Shown: positions 48,217 through 56,299 of the stretch, in pieces
Numbering within the stretch: position 1 is the first letter of the stretch
How the letters are laid out: each line of letters begins with the position of its first letter
Virus record (IMG/VR): IMGVR_UViG_3300042900_000549
Coordinates: 1-64,000 of that record
Reading direction: 5' to 3' (one strand)
DNA from: a virus
Length of the DNA stretch: 64,000 nt
Position numbers and translations under genes: made by a program
Notes under the pieces: generated by a model
Databases searched by the model: none
Seen by the model: only the letters and a program-made list of their open reading frames with translations
What the model was told of the DNA's origin: nothing

Positions 48217-48786
48217 ATGGCAACATATGATGGTAATGGAAATATGATTAGTACTTTATCTGTTGAAGTTCTAAAAAAATATCCAAATGAAATATTTGTA
48301 GAAACTGGAACTCAAAATGGTCATGGTACTCAAATTGCTCTAGATTGTGGATTTAAAAAAATTCTGACAATCGAAATTGATCATGAACAAATTTTGCGTA
48401 CTAGTAAAAGGTTTGAAAAAGAAATTGAATTGGGAATTATTGAAATTATTGAGGGCGATACTTTTAAAGTCTTTGAAGATGTTCTGAATAAGGTTGATAA
48501 ACAAGCTACATTTTGGTTAGATGCCCATTGGGATGGTGGACCTACAAAAGGTGAATATAAATGTCCTCTTCCATTTGAATTAGAATTACTATTGAATCAT
48601 ACAATTAAAACTCATACAATATTAGTTGATGATAAGAGGATTATTGGAAATCCAAATAGTACATGGGGAGATGATCTAGATCTTAATTTAATTATTGAAT
48701 CGATGATGGACATTAATCCTGATTATAAAATTTCTTTTGAGGATGGATGTATTCCGGATGATATTATTGTTGCCTGCTTGAAATGA
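48217..48786 (+). CDS. Methyltransferase-fold protein
   Basis: A 189-residue protein with FVETGTQNGHGTQIALDCGFKKILTIEID (SAM-site-like motif I and following acidic residue), TFWLDAHWDGG and ILVDDKRIIG. It resembles small class I methyltransferase-fold proteins in surface-polysaccharide clusters. The DAHWDGG block is characteristic of a subgroup whose activity is not established. Confidence 0.65.
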   Translation: MATYDGNGNMISTLSVEVLKKYPNEIFVETGTQNGHGTQIALDCGFKKILTIEIDHEQILRTSKRFEKEIELGIIEIIEGDTFKVFEDVLNKVDKQATFWLDAHWDGGPTKGEYKCPLPFELELLLNHTIKTHTILVDDKRIIGNPNSTWGDDLDLNLIIESMMDINPDYKISFEDGCIPDDIIVACLK

Positions 48787-49538
48787 GTAAAAATTTAGCA
48801 ATAACTTGCTTATCAAAGGGATACTCTAACCATGATGAATATGTAGAGATAATTTCTAGAAATAAAAGTATACTTAAATATATTGGAAAAGACTATCCAA
48901 TTCTTATATTTAACGAAGGAAATATTTCGATAAATCATCAAAATTACATCTCCAGTTTTACTCCGGAGTTAAAATTTGAATTTATAAACATAGAAGAGAT
49001 CTGGAATTCTCAATATCCATATTCTTCTATGTGTAGATTTTTTTCATATTATATATGGAATTATTGTAAACATTACGATTATGTTATGAGAATTGATACT
49101 GATTGTGAGATTATACAAGGCGAGAATGTTCTTTCTAACTTAGAAAATAAAAATGTTTATTATAAAACAGTATCTTGGCCATGGGGAGAAAATCATCCAA
49201 TGACAAATATCAGTCTCCCTCAATTTATTGAGTCAATAACTAATATTGATAGGAATAATTTTTATCATAAATTTCCATATACGAATGTTTATCTAAGTCA
49301 AGTTAATTTTTGGTTGGATAGTGAAGTTAATAGGATTTTAAAAAATATCTGCTTATCAGATTTACAATTGATTAATAGATGGGGAGATCTTCCAATTTTG
49401 GGATCATTATTAAATATTTTTGCAAAAGAAAATATTGGAACTTTGCAATTAAAATATAAACATAAATCTCATAATTGCATAGTTGATTGTATTAATCAAA
49501 AAGTTATTGATGGTAATAATATTGTTTGGAATTGTTGA
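48783..49538 (+). CDS. GT15-like glycosyltransferase
   Basis: A 251-residue protein. YSSMCRFFSYYIWNYCKHYDYVMRIDTDCEI matches the core of GT15 (fungal Kre2/Mnt1-type) mannosyltransferases, with the metal motif DTD. NRWGDLPILG near the C-terminus fits the family's acceptor region. These enzymes use GDP-mannose, the same donor pool as the epimerase. Overlaps the preceding gene by 4 bases. Confidence 0.7.
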   Translation: MSKNLAITCLSKGYSNHDEYVEIISRNKSILKYIGKDYPILIFNEGNISINHQNYISSFTPELKFEFINIEEIWNSQYPYSSMCRFFSYYIWNYCKHYDYVMRIDTDCEIIQGENVLSNLENKNVYYKTVSWPWGENHPMTNISLPQFIESITNIDRNNFYHKFPYTNVYLSQVNFWLDSEVNRILKNICLSDLQLINRWGDLPILGSLLNIFAKENIGTLQLKYKHKSHNCIVDCINQKVIDGNNIVWNC

Positions 49539-49539
49539 T

Positions 49540-50343
49540 ATGAAATATAGTATTTTTACAACAGCAAATAAATCTTATTACCCTTTTCTGGATATATTTA
49601 CAGGTTCTGCTTTAGCAAATTGTAAAAATCTTGATAAAATTTACGTTGCAGATAGTGGACTTGGAAAATACCAAAAAACTATTAAAGATAAAAATAAAGT
49701 TAGTATTTTGGATACTGATTGTATTGATGAATATCGCGGTGTTCATTCTGATGGATGGGTAAAAGCAACTCAAATAAAAACCAAATATCTCAATAAGATT
49801 TTTCATGTAATTGATTTTGATCATCCAGTCATTATGATTGATAGTGATGTTTGTATTTTACAAGATATAGAACCAATCATTTCACCACACTATGATATTC
49901 AAGTTACAACAATGAGTACTGGTGGTCATACAAGAGATGATGGTATTTACATTAGTGAGATTGCAAGTTTTGTTATTTTTAATAATATTCCAAAATGTAA
50001 AAGATTTATTCAACGATGGATTAGACAAATGGAAAAATTTTCCGAAAATAAAACTTCTTTTCCACATGAAACTCCGGCATTAAATATTACTCTTAAAAAT
50101 AATTTTGATAATTTAAATATTGGATATTTGGATGAGATAAAAGTATGTGCGGATTTGGAAATTGTAGATGGCACTTATTCTGTACATTTTAAAAGTAATG
50201 GATCTACCAAAGATAATCCAGTAGTTAATTTTGAAAAAAGAATTTTTTCAGTACAAAATAAAACAAATAATGATTTGGAACTTGATGGTTATTTGAATGA
50301 GCAAGTTTATGCTGATTGGAGAAATGAACATGAAACTAACTGA
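49540..50343 (+). CDS. Glycosyltransferase (GT-A type)
   Basis: A 267-residue protein: KYSIFTTANKSYYPFLDIFTGSAL at the N-terminus and VIMIDSDVCIL as DxD motif, then PHETPALNITLK. I start at ATG 49540, directly after the previous stop; the upstream ATG at 49483 lies in that gene. Specific family unclear. Confidence 0.75.
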   Translation: MKYSIFTTANKSYYPFLDIFTGSALANCKNLDKIYVADSGLGKYQKTIKDKNKVSILDTDCIDEYRGVHSDGWVKATQIKTKYLNKIFHVIDFDHPVIMIDSDVCILQDIEPIISPHYDIQVTTMSTGGHTRDDGIYISEIASFVIFNNIPKCKRFIQRWIRQMEKFSENKTSFPHETPALNITLKNNFDNLNIGYLDEIKVCADLEIVDGTYSVHFKSNGSTKDNPVVNFEKRIFSVQNKTNNDLELDGYLNEQVYADWRNEHETN

Positions 50344-51214
50344 TAATAGACATTCCCTTTACATTTATTGTGATGGTGGATTTGGAAACCGATTTAATTC
50401 TTTAGTTTCCGGTCTTCTTATATCTAAATTTACTAAAATTGATCCCGTTATTGTGTGGCCCATTACAAATTGGTGTAGATCAAAATTTTCAACTTTGTTT
50501 GACAATGAATTTGATGTAGTTGAATATAATCTCAATTATTTTGGCATTAATACTCATGAATATGAATTCTTAATGCATGGTAATTTTTTAAATTTTAACA
50601 CTCAAGTTCATCATCCACAAAATTTTAGATCTATTGATGATATATGTGCATTTTGTCTTGATTCATCAAAGAATAAAATAGTCTACAACAATGATGCAAT
50701 TCCATATTATATTGGTAAAGATTTAATTGGTATGGTAATAAAAGACTTGATATTTAATAAAAATATAATTAGAGAAGCAAACAATTATATACAGAATAAT
50801 TTGGGAGAAGAATTTGTTGGAATTCATTTAAGAAATACTGATTTCTTTGATCCCCACAAACCAAATTTCAATCAAATTTATCAATACGTATTAGAGAATA
50901 GAAATAAAAAATATTTTGTATGTTCTGATGATAAAGAAATGGAGGACATGTTTAATGAATTAGAAAATGTATTTGTCTATCCAAAAACAAGTTATGTAAA
51001 AAAGTTGACTGAAGATGGTGAATGGAGATCTATTATCGTTGATGATACTGGAATTGAATATCCCTTCAATGTAGAAAGGTCAGATGAGAGTGTGCAGCAA
51101 GCAATTGTAGACTTGTACATCTTGTCAAAATCTGATATAATGAAAACTTCTGACAGTTCATTTTTACAGACATCCATTTTATTAAAAAACTCATACGAAA
51201 ATGGACAAAAATAA
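50330..51214 (+). CDS. Fucosyltransferase-like protein (HxRxTD motif)
   Basis: A 294-residue protein: LYIYCDGGFGNRFNSLVSGLLIS at the start and VGIHLRNTDFFD in the middle. Together these resemble GDP-fucose-using GT-B transferases (alpha-1,2, alpha-1,6 and O-fucosyltransferases share HxRxxD). ATG 50330 is chosen; it overlaps the previous gene by 14 bases. It would be the second fucosyl-type enzyme in the cluster. Confidence 0.7.
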   Translation: MKLTDNRHSLYIYCDGGFGNRFNSLVSGLLISKFTKIDPVIVWPITNWCRSKFSTLFDNEFDVVEYNLNYFGINTHEYEFLMHGNFLNFNTQVHHPQNFRSIDDICAFCLDSSKNKIVYNNDAIPYYIGKDLIGMVIKDLIFNKNIIREANNYIQNNLGEEFVGIHLRNTDFFDPHKPNFNQIYQYVLENRNKKYFVCSDDKEMEDMFNELENVFVYPKTSYVKKLTEDGEWRSIIVDDTGIEYPFNVERSDESVQQAIVDLYILSKSDIMKTSDSSFLQTSILLKNSYENGQK

Positions 51215-51992
51215 ATCATCATATAAACTCAAAAACTTTGGTCCCATATATTACCTAAATCTGGACGGTCAACCGGAAAGAAAAGAGTATATGGAAGATC
51301 AATTTGAATATTGGGAAATTGAAAATTATACACGTATCTCTGCATATGATGGTCGTGAAGATGATCTAAGTGATATTCTTAAAGGTAAGTATCCAGATAT
51401 GATGTCTTCAGGTGAGATTGGATGCGTAACATCTCATCTTAAGGCAATCAGACACTGGATGGAAACCTCTGATAGTCCATATGCAGTTATTATGGAAGAT
51501 GATTGTGATATAGGTGTTGCTAAGTACTGGAACTTTACCTGGCAAGATTTTATTGCTCGTGCTCCTTATGCTTGGGATGTAATTCAACTTGCAATTATTT
51601 GTACAGGAGATATTGTAGTTCCTGTTCATAATCGGTTTGTGAATGATTTTTCTACTGCGTGTTATGTAATTACTCGTCATCATGCTCAGAAATTAATTAA
51701 TAATCACATCCGTGCTGATAAGTACAAACTTGATAATGGTGTAAAACCAAGAGCAGTTGCTGATGATTTAATTTATAATTCTGGATGTACTTATGCTACT
51801 CCTATGCTCTTATATAAAACAGATCTAGGATCCACTATACATCCAGAGCATGTGGATATTTTTCATAAGAATAGTTATAATGCAATATTAAATTTTTGGG
51901 AAACTCAAGGAAGTCAGTTGACATTAGATCAAATTACGAGTTATGACCCTTATCTGGGTAGGATAACCGAACCTTCTCAAAAGTCCGCTTGA
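51201..51992 (+). CDS. GT25 family (LPS-type) glycosyltransferase
   Basis: A 263-residue protein: IYYLNLDGQPERKEYMEDQFE, SSGEIGCVTSHLKAIRHW, YAVIMEDDCDIG and STACYVITRHHAQKLI are the GT25 hallmarks. GT25 enzymes add galactose or similar sugars to LPS or collagen. Ends the glycan cluster; its TGA stop lies inside the porin promoter -35 box. Confidence 0.88.
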   Translation: MDKNKSSYKLKNFGPIYYLNLDGQPERKEYMEDQFEYWEIENYTRISAYDGREDDLSDILKGKYPDMMSSGEIGCVTSHLKAIRHWMETSDSPYAVIMEDDCDIGVAKYWNFTWQDFIARAPYAWDVIQLAIICTGDIVVPVHNRFVNDFSTACYVITRHHAQKLINNHIRADKYKLDNGVKPRAVADDLIYNSGCTYATPMLLYKTDLGSTIHPEHVDIFHKNSYNAILNFWETQGSQLTLDQITSYDPYLGRITEPSQKSA

Positions 51993-52022
51993 CAAATTCA
52001 AAATTCTGGTCTATCATAAATA
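51989..52022 (+). promoter_or_regulatory. Composite early and late promoter of the porin gene
   Basis: TTGACA (51989-51994), 17-nt spacer, TATCAT (52012-52017), fused to the late box ATAAATA (52016-52022). The preceding stop codon is in the -35 box. Such a promoter could be used in both phases of infection. Confidence 0.75.
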
Positions 52023-52086
52023 TGTTCTTAGAATCCCTTGTTGGAATTCTTAACACTTGTCCTTTAGTATAAAAACAAAAAACTTT

Positions 52087-53613
52087 ATGAAAATCGAACA
52101 ACTGATGCTTGCGCCCGTTGCTCTTGGTATGATTGCTCCCATTGCCGCAAATGCTGCAGAAATGAATCTTGTAGCAGTCAATCAATATGCCACCAGCGAT
52201 CAGGTTACAAGTGTCACACAGTTCTCTGATGTTCGTCCAAGTGATTGGGCATATCAGGCACTTTCAAATCTTGTAGAACAATACGGTTGCGTTGCTGGTT
52301 ATCCTAATGGCACCTTTAAAGGTGGTCAGGCAATGACCCGTTATGAGGCAGCAGCACTTCTGAATGCTTGCCTAGATCGTGTTACTGAAGTCACTGACGA
52401 ACTCAAGAAACTTCTGAATGAATTTCAGGGTGAACTTGCGATTCTTCGTGGTCGTGTAGATGGTCTAGAAGCAAAGGTGGGTGAACTGGAGGCAAATCAA
52501 TTCTCTACCACCACCAAACTTCGTGGTGATACTCGTTGGGTTCTTGGCGGTATTTCCTACGGTGGAGACAGTAAGGACAACTACAAGAATCTTCGTGAAT
52601 CTGTATCCTTTAATTATGATGTTCGTCTGAACTTTGATACTTCATTCACTGGTAAGGATCTACTTCGCACTCAACTTCGTGCTGGTAACTTTAGGGATAG
52701 TGCCTTTGGTGCCGCTCCTACGCCTCTTACCAAACTAGATGCTGGATTTGAAGAGAACATCGGTAATGCTGATGGTGGTGATGTAGTTGCGATTAATCGT
52801 CTCTACTACAAGTTCCCTGTTGGCAAAGAGTTTACTGTTGTTGGTGGTCCAGTAGTTCGTCAGGATGATCTGCTTGCTGTGTGGCCTTCTGTATACACCT
52901 CTGATAAGATCCTGAAGGTCTTCCAGTTTGCCGGTGCTCCAGGTGCCTACAATCAGATCCTGGGTGGCGGTGCTGGTGCTTATTGGAAGAGGGGTGGTTG
53001 GTCTGTCGGTGCCGCTTATGTTGCCGGTAATGCTGACCAAGGTAATAGTGCAACTGGTGGTATTGCTAACGGGAACTCTGCTGCTTCTAGCACAGTTCAA
53101 CTTGCATACACTGGAAAGAACTGGAACCTGACTGGTGCTTACAACTACTCCAACTATGGTGTAAGTAATGCTGGTACTTCTTTTGAAACCAGTCTTCTTC
53201 CTAATGCAACTACTGGTGGTCAGACTAACTCTGTCTCTCTTGCTGGTTATTGGCAACCCATTAAGTCTGGATGGGCACCTTCTGTTTCCGCTGGTTGGGG
53301 TTACAATGCAATCGGTTATAATGAAGGTGATGGTGTAACTTCTCAATCTTGGTACACTGGTCTGGTTTGGAAAGATGTGATTGCAAAGGGTAATGCTCTT
53401 GGTGTTGCAGTTGGTCAACCTACCTTTGTTACTAATGTCGATAATGGAAACGCTAATGATGGTCAGTATGCTCTTGAGGCATACTACAAGATGCAGGTAA
53501 CTGATAATATTTCAGTTACGCCAGCAATTTTCTATCTGTCTGCACCTCGTGGAGAGACTGATAAGAACCTGGATGCATTTGGTGCATTAGTGCAAACAAC
53601 TTTCCGTTTTTGA
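52087..53613 (+). CDS. Cyanobacterial-type outer-membrane porin with SLH domain
   Basis: A 508-residue protein of host type (SomA/SomB-like, 'iron uptake porin' group). Signal peptide MKIEQLMLAPVALGMIAPIAANA; SLH domain near 46-95 (FSDVRPSDWAYQALSNLVEQYG...YPNGTFKGG...TRYEAAALLNACL); short coiled coil (ELKKLLNEFQGELAILRGRVDGLE); then a beta-barrel ending in Phe (TTFRF). ATG 52087 is used because the frame upstream has only a TTG and no signal. GC and codon use look richer than the neighbouring glycan genes, suggesting host origin. Role in infection unknown: outer-membrane nutrient entry or receptor masking. Confidence 0.88.
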   Translation: MKIEQLMLAPVALGMIAPIAANAAEMNLVAVNQYATSDQVTSVTQFSDVRPSDWAYQALSNLVEQYGCVAGYPNGTFKGGQAMTRYEAAALLNACLDRVTEVTDELKKLLNEFQGELAILRGRVDGLEAKVGELEANQFSTTTKLRGDTRWVLGGISYGGDSKDNYKNLRESVSFNYDVRLNFDTSFTGKDLLRTQLRAGNFRDSAFGAAPTPLTKLDAGFEENIGNADGGDVVAINRLYYKFPVGKEFTVVGGPVVRQDDLLAVWPSVYTSDKILKVFQFAGAPGAYNQILGGGAGAYWKRGGWSVGAAYVAGNADQGNSATGGIANGNSAASSTVQLAYTGKNWNLTGAYNYSNYGVSNAGTSFETSLLPNATTGGQTNSVSLAGYWQPIKSGWAPSVSAGWGYNAIGYNEGDGVTSQSWYTGLVWKDVIAKGNALGVAVGQPTFVTNVDNGNANDGQYALEAYYKMQVTDNISVTPAIFYLSAPRGETDKNLDAFGALVQTTFRF

Positions 53614-53663
53614 GGTTATAAATAAAATCACCTGACTTGTTGGCGCTTTTCAGGTAAAGATTG

Positions 53664-53685
53664 GGGGGCAGTAATGCCCTCTTTT
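53664..53685 (+). terminator. Intrinsic terminator after the porin gene
   Basis: GGGGGCA (53664-53670), GTAA loop, TGCCCTC (53675-53681), then TTTTC. Confidence 0.85.
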
Positions 53686-53689
53686 CTTG

Positions 53690-53697
53690 TATAAATA
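53690..53697 (+). promoter_or_regulatory. Late promoter TATAAATA
   Basis: Exact consensus, 27 nt before the endonuclease-like gene at 53725. Confidence 0.7.
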
Positions 53698-53724
53698 GTT
53701 TCGCCAACAAGTTAGAGAATAACA

Positions 53725-54441
53725 ATGACTTCACAAAGTCCAAGAATTTACACATATAAAATCACATTTGAAGAAGTTCCTTATTATTACTATGGGGTTC
53801 ATAAGGAACAAGGATTTGATGAAGAGTATTGGGGAACTCCCGTAACAAACCGCTGGTGTTGGGAATTTTATACTCCAGAGAAACAAATATTGGAACTATT
53901 TGAATATAGTGATGAAGGTTGGATAGAAGCGCAAGAAGTTGAAAAAAGAATAATTAAACCAATCCTTAATAATAAATGGTGCCTTAATGAAAATTGTAAA
54001 GGGATAATTTCTATAGAAGGATGTAAAAAAGGTGGGAGGATTATGGGAAACTATCTTTATAAAAATGGATTAGGTATTCACGCATTAACAAAAGAACAGC
54101 AGATTGAAAATGGAAAGAAGGGAAATAAGGAGGGTAAAAGAAGAAGTGGAAAAAATGCATATCTTATGAAAACTGGAATTCACGCTTTTACTGCCGAAGA
54201 AAAAAAAGAACTTGGAAGAAAGAGTGGTCGTATTAATTTTGAGATGGGACTTGGAATTCATTCTTTAACCCCAGAGCAAAGAGTTGAAAATGGAAAAAAG
54301 GGTGGAAAAATTGCAGGAAGAATAGTTTCCTCTCAAAGATGGAGATGTTTAGTGACCGGATATATTGCTGCCGCTGGTCCGCTAGCATCTTATCAAAAAG
54401 CAAGAGGTATTGATAAGAGTTTAAGAGAAAGATTGTCTTAA
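53725..54441 (+). CDS. GIY-YIG-like putative homing endonuclease with three DNA-binding-type repeats
   Basis: A 238-residue protein. The N-terminus (YTYKITFEEVPYYYYGVHKE...EEYWGTPVT) is a divergent GIY-YIG nuclease seen in phages, followed by a CLNENC zinc-like site. Three repeats then begin GIHALTKEQQIENGKKG, GIHAFTAEEKKELGRKS and GIHSLTPEQRVENGKKG, like the NUMOD-type modules of homing endonucleases. The end reads CLVTGYIAAAGPLASYQKARGID. Inserted between porin and pstS. Confidence 0.65.
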   Translation: MTSQSPRIYTYKITFEEVPYYYYGVHKEQGFDEEYWGTPVTNRWCWEFYTPEKQILELFEYSDEGWIEAQEVEKRIIKPILNNKWCLNENCKGIISIEGCKKGGRIMGNYLYKNGLGIHALTKEQQIENGKKGNKEGKRRSGKNAYLMKTGIHAFTAEEKKELGRKSGRINFEMGLGIHSLTPEQRVENGKKGGKIAGRIVSSQRWRCLVTGYIAAAGPLASYQKARGIDKSLRERLS

Positions 54442-54481
54442 CCAAATCTTAGTTGACTCCAAACTTTATTTGCGATAGACT
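54437..54481 (+). promoter_or_regulatory. Pho-box-like element and early promoter of pstS
   Basis: CTTAACCA (54437-54444) matches one half of the cyanobacterial Pho box; after 3 nt CTTAGTTG (54448-54455) matches the second half only in CTTA. TTGACT (54453-54458), 17-nt spacer and TAGACT (54476-54481) form the promoter. Host PhoB control under phosphate limitation is known for cyanophage pstS; here it is suggested by the half-site. Confidence 0.6.
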
Positions 54482-54515
54482 GTTTATGAAGTTTATTTTA
54501 TCTTCAAAATTTTTT

Positions 54516-55484
54516 ATGAAAATTAAAAATCTATTTGCTATTGGTCTAATTGTTGCTACCCCGGTTGCGGCAATTGCGGGGACTACTCTAAACGGTGCGG
54601 GAGCCTCCTTTCCATTTTCCATCTACAGTAGATGGTTTAATGATTATGCACGAACTTCTGGGAATAGGGTTAATTATCAGTCCGTTGGTTCTGGTGCTGG
54701 TGTTCGTCAATTCATTGCGGGAACTGTTGATTTCGCAGCATCCGACGAACCAATCAAATCCTCCGAAGCCGCCAAAGTAAAGCGTGGAGTTGTTCAAATT
54801 CCAATGGTTGGAGGTACGATTGCAATTGCTTACAATAAACCCGGTTGTACTCTTAAACTGACTCAACAACAAACCGTAGATGTATTTCTCAGTAAGATTA
54901 ATGACTGGAAGCAACTCAAGTGTGCTCCCGGTAAAATCACTACAGTTCATCGTTCTGATGGTTCCGGCACTACATTCGCCTTCACTAACTCCCTAGAAGC
55001 ATTCTCATCCTCTTGGACCCCAGGTGTAGGCAAGAGTGTTAAATGGCCTGTAGGGGTTGGAGGAAAGGGTAATGAGGGTGTTTCGGGTATCATCAAGAAT
55101 ACTCCTGGTTCTCTTGGTTATGTCTCTTATTCCTTTGTGAAGTCTCAAAATCTTCAAGTAGCGCAACTTCAAAATAAATCTGGAAAGTTTGTTCCTCCAA
55201 ATGCATCAAGTGGTTCTGCTGCTCTAAATCAAATTAAACTGGATTCAAATCTTGCTGGAGAAAATCCAAACCCATCAGGTGTGAATTCTTATCCAATTTC
55301 AACCCTAACTTGGGTTCTTGCTTATAAGAATGGGAATGGTGCAAAGACTGATGAAATTCGTGGAGTTCTGAACTATGCTTTGGGTTCTAAAGCACAAATG
55401 ATTGCTGATGATTTGGGTTATGTTCCTTTGAGTGGTAGTGTTCTGAATAAGGCACGACTTGCAGTGAATCGTATCAGCAAGTGA
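54516..55484 (+). CDS. pstS: Phosphate-binding protein PstS
   Basis: A 322-residue periplasmic phosphate-binding protein. Signal peptide MKIKNLFAIGLIVATPVAAIAG; LNGAGASFPFSIYSRW, YQSVGSGAGVRQFIAGTVDFAASDEP and HRSDGSGTTFAFT contact phosphate. Upstream ATGs at 54486 and earlier would fall at or before the predicted transcription start near 54488, so 54516 is preferred. It probably boosts host phosphate uptake during infection. Confidence 0.93.
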   Translation: MKIKNLFAIGLIVATPVAAIAGTTLNGAGASFPFSIYSRWFNDYARTSGNRVNYQSVGSGAGVRQFIAGTVDFAASDEPIKSSEAAKVKRGVVQIPMVGGTIAIAYNKPGCTLKLTQQQTVDVFLSKINDWKQLKCAPGKITTVHRSDGSGTTFAFTNSLEAFSSSWTPGVGKSVKWPVGVGGKGNEGVSGIIKNTPGSLGYVSYSFVKSQNLQVAQLQNKSGKFVPPNASSGSAALNQIKLDSNLAGENPNPSGVNSYPISTLTWVLAYKNGNGAKTDEIRGVLNYALGSKAQMIADDLGYVPLSGSVLNKARLAVNRISK

Positions 55485-55528
55485 TCTAAGAACAGTTAGG
55501 AAACTGGCACATTACGGTTTCCCAATGC

Positions 55529-55557
55529 TTGACTTCAAACAAAATTTCATATATAAT
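55529..55557 (+). promoter_or_regulatory. Early promoter of the hli operon
   Basis: TTGACT (55529-55534), 17-nt spacer, TATAAT (55552-55557), 24 nt before the first hli start. Confidence 0.88.
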
Positions 55558-55581
55558 GACATAGTTCTTTATAAGACTACA

Positions 55582-55791
55582 ATGACCGTTACGACCAATG
55601 AGCACGGACAGCAAAACCTGTTCGCAAAGGAACCTGAGATGTATGTGTCTCCAACAGATGCAGAGCGTTATGCACTTGAGACTTATGCTGAAAAAGCAGA
55701 AAAAATGAATGGAAAATTTGCTATGTTAGGATTTGTTGCCGCAGTTGTTTCTTATGCACTCACCGGGAATCTCTTCTTTGGTGTAATCTGA
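55582..55791 (+). CDS. hli: High-light-inducible protein (longer form)
   Basis: A 69-residue one-helix chlorophyll-binding protein. The core AEKMNGKFAMLGFVAAVVSY carries the conserved Glu, Asn and the small-residue helix, and ALTGNLFFGVI ends it. Hli proteins protect photosystems from excess light. ATG 55582 is chosen because the frame upstream overlaps the promoter. TGA overlaps the next ATG. Confidence 0.93.
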   Translation: MTVTTNEHGQQNLFAKEPEMYVSPTDAERYALETYAEKAEKMNGKFAMLGFVAAVVSYALTGNLFFGVI

Positions 55792-55877
55792 TGAACGAAC
55801 TCATTTTTACCGTAACGAGCATTTCTTTTCTTGTGCTTCTGGCACACTCTATCAATCAACTTTCCGACACTTACTAA
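55791..55877 (+). CDS. 28-residue membrane micro-protein between two hli genes
   Basis: MNELIFTVTSISFLVLLAHS then INQLSDTY: one hydrophobic helix (about 4-20) and a short polar tail. Its start overlaps the hli stop (TGATG), suggesting coupled translation. The size resembles small photosystem or cytochrome b6f subunits, but it matches none that I recognise. Confidence 0.5.
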   Translation: MNELIFTVTSISFLVLLAHSINQLSDTY

Positions 55878-55889
55878 GGAGAAACAAAA

Positions 55890-56009
55890 ATGAAATTTGG
55901 ATTTACGCCCGAGGCAGAAATTTTAAATGGCAGACTTGCTATGTTAGGATTTGTAATTGCCGTTGGTACTTATCTCACTACCGGGCAATTGCTTCCCGGA
56001 GTATGGTGA
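55890..56009 (+). CDS. hli: High-light-inducible protein (short form)
   Basis: A 39-residue Hli: MKFGFTPEAEILNGRLAMLGFVIAV and ending YLTTGQLLPGVW. It contains the full chlorophyll-binding core ExLNGRLAMLG. AAGGAG lies 10 nt before the start. Confidence 0.92.
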   Translation: MKFGFTPEAEILNGRLAMLGFVIAVGTYLTTGQLLPGVW

Positions 56010-56092
56010 CTTCTGATATTATCCCAATATTCTGTGGAATATTTGTATCATCAATCGCTCTGACTGTATTGAAATTCTCAAATAAAAAATAA
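56003..56092 (+). CDS. 29-residue membrane micro-protein after the second hli gene
   Basis: MVTSDIIPIFCGIFVSSIAL then TVLKFSNKK: one hydrophobic helix with a basic end. The ATG lies 7 bases inside the hli gene. Same arrangement as the micro-protein after the first hli gene. Unrecognised. Confidence 0.4.
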   Translation: MVTSDIIPIFCGIFVSSIALTVLKFSNKK

Positions 56093-56104
56093 CAATATCA
56101 ATGT

Positions 56105-56138
56105 ACTCCTCCTAAATATTGGGAGGAGTTTTTTTTTA
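56105..56138 (+). terminator. Intrinsic terminator of the hli operon
   Basis: ACTCCTCC (56105-56112), 9-nt loop, GGAGGAGT (56122-56129), then a run of ten T. Confidence 0.95.
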
Positions 56139-56142
56139 TTAT

Positions 56143-56298
56143 ATGCCTAGGGGTCAGATCACAAAGGATCATTTTAAGGTTTTGATTCTTGAGCAAAAAA
56201 ATAAAGTACAACATGAATCTTATAGAGATGAGTATAAGAATTTAGTACATAAACACCTTAATGAACTTATAGATAGATTAGAAGAATTCCGGTATTAA
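56143..56298 (+). CDS. Small cyanophage protein (MPRG-type)
   Basis: A 51-residue charged helical protein starting MPRGQITKDHFKVLILEQKN and ending LIDRLEEFRY. Short proteins with an MPRG start and this plan recur in T4-like cyanophages. It ends one base before the next ATG. Function unknown. Confidence 0.6.
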   Translation: MPRGQITKDHFKVLILEQKNKVQHESYRDEYKNLVHKHLNELIDRLEEFRY

Positions 56299-56299
56299 A

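Larger units (their letters stand above)
53635..53712 (+). repeat. 11-bp inverted repeat around terminator and late promoter
   Basis: ACTTGTTGGCG (53635-53645) and CGCCAACAAGT (53702-53712) are perfect inverted copies 56 nt apart. Between them are the porin terminator and the late promoter of the next gene. Could be an insertion boundary or a long hairpin. Confidence 0.55.

Noticed and set aside
52735-53418. 227-residue minus-strand frame in the porin gene
   Set aside because: The porin is clearly coding on the plus strand with signal peptide and SLH domain; the antisense frame has no family features.
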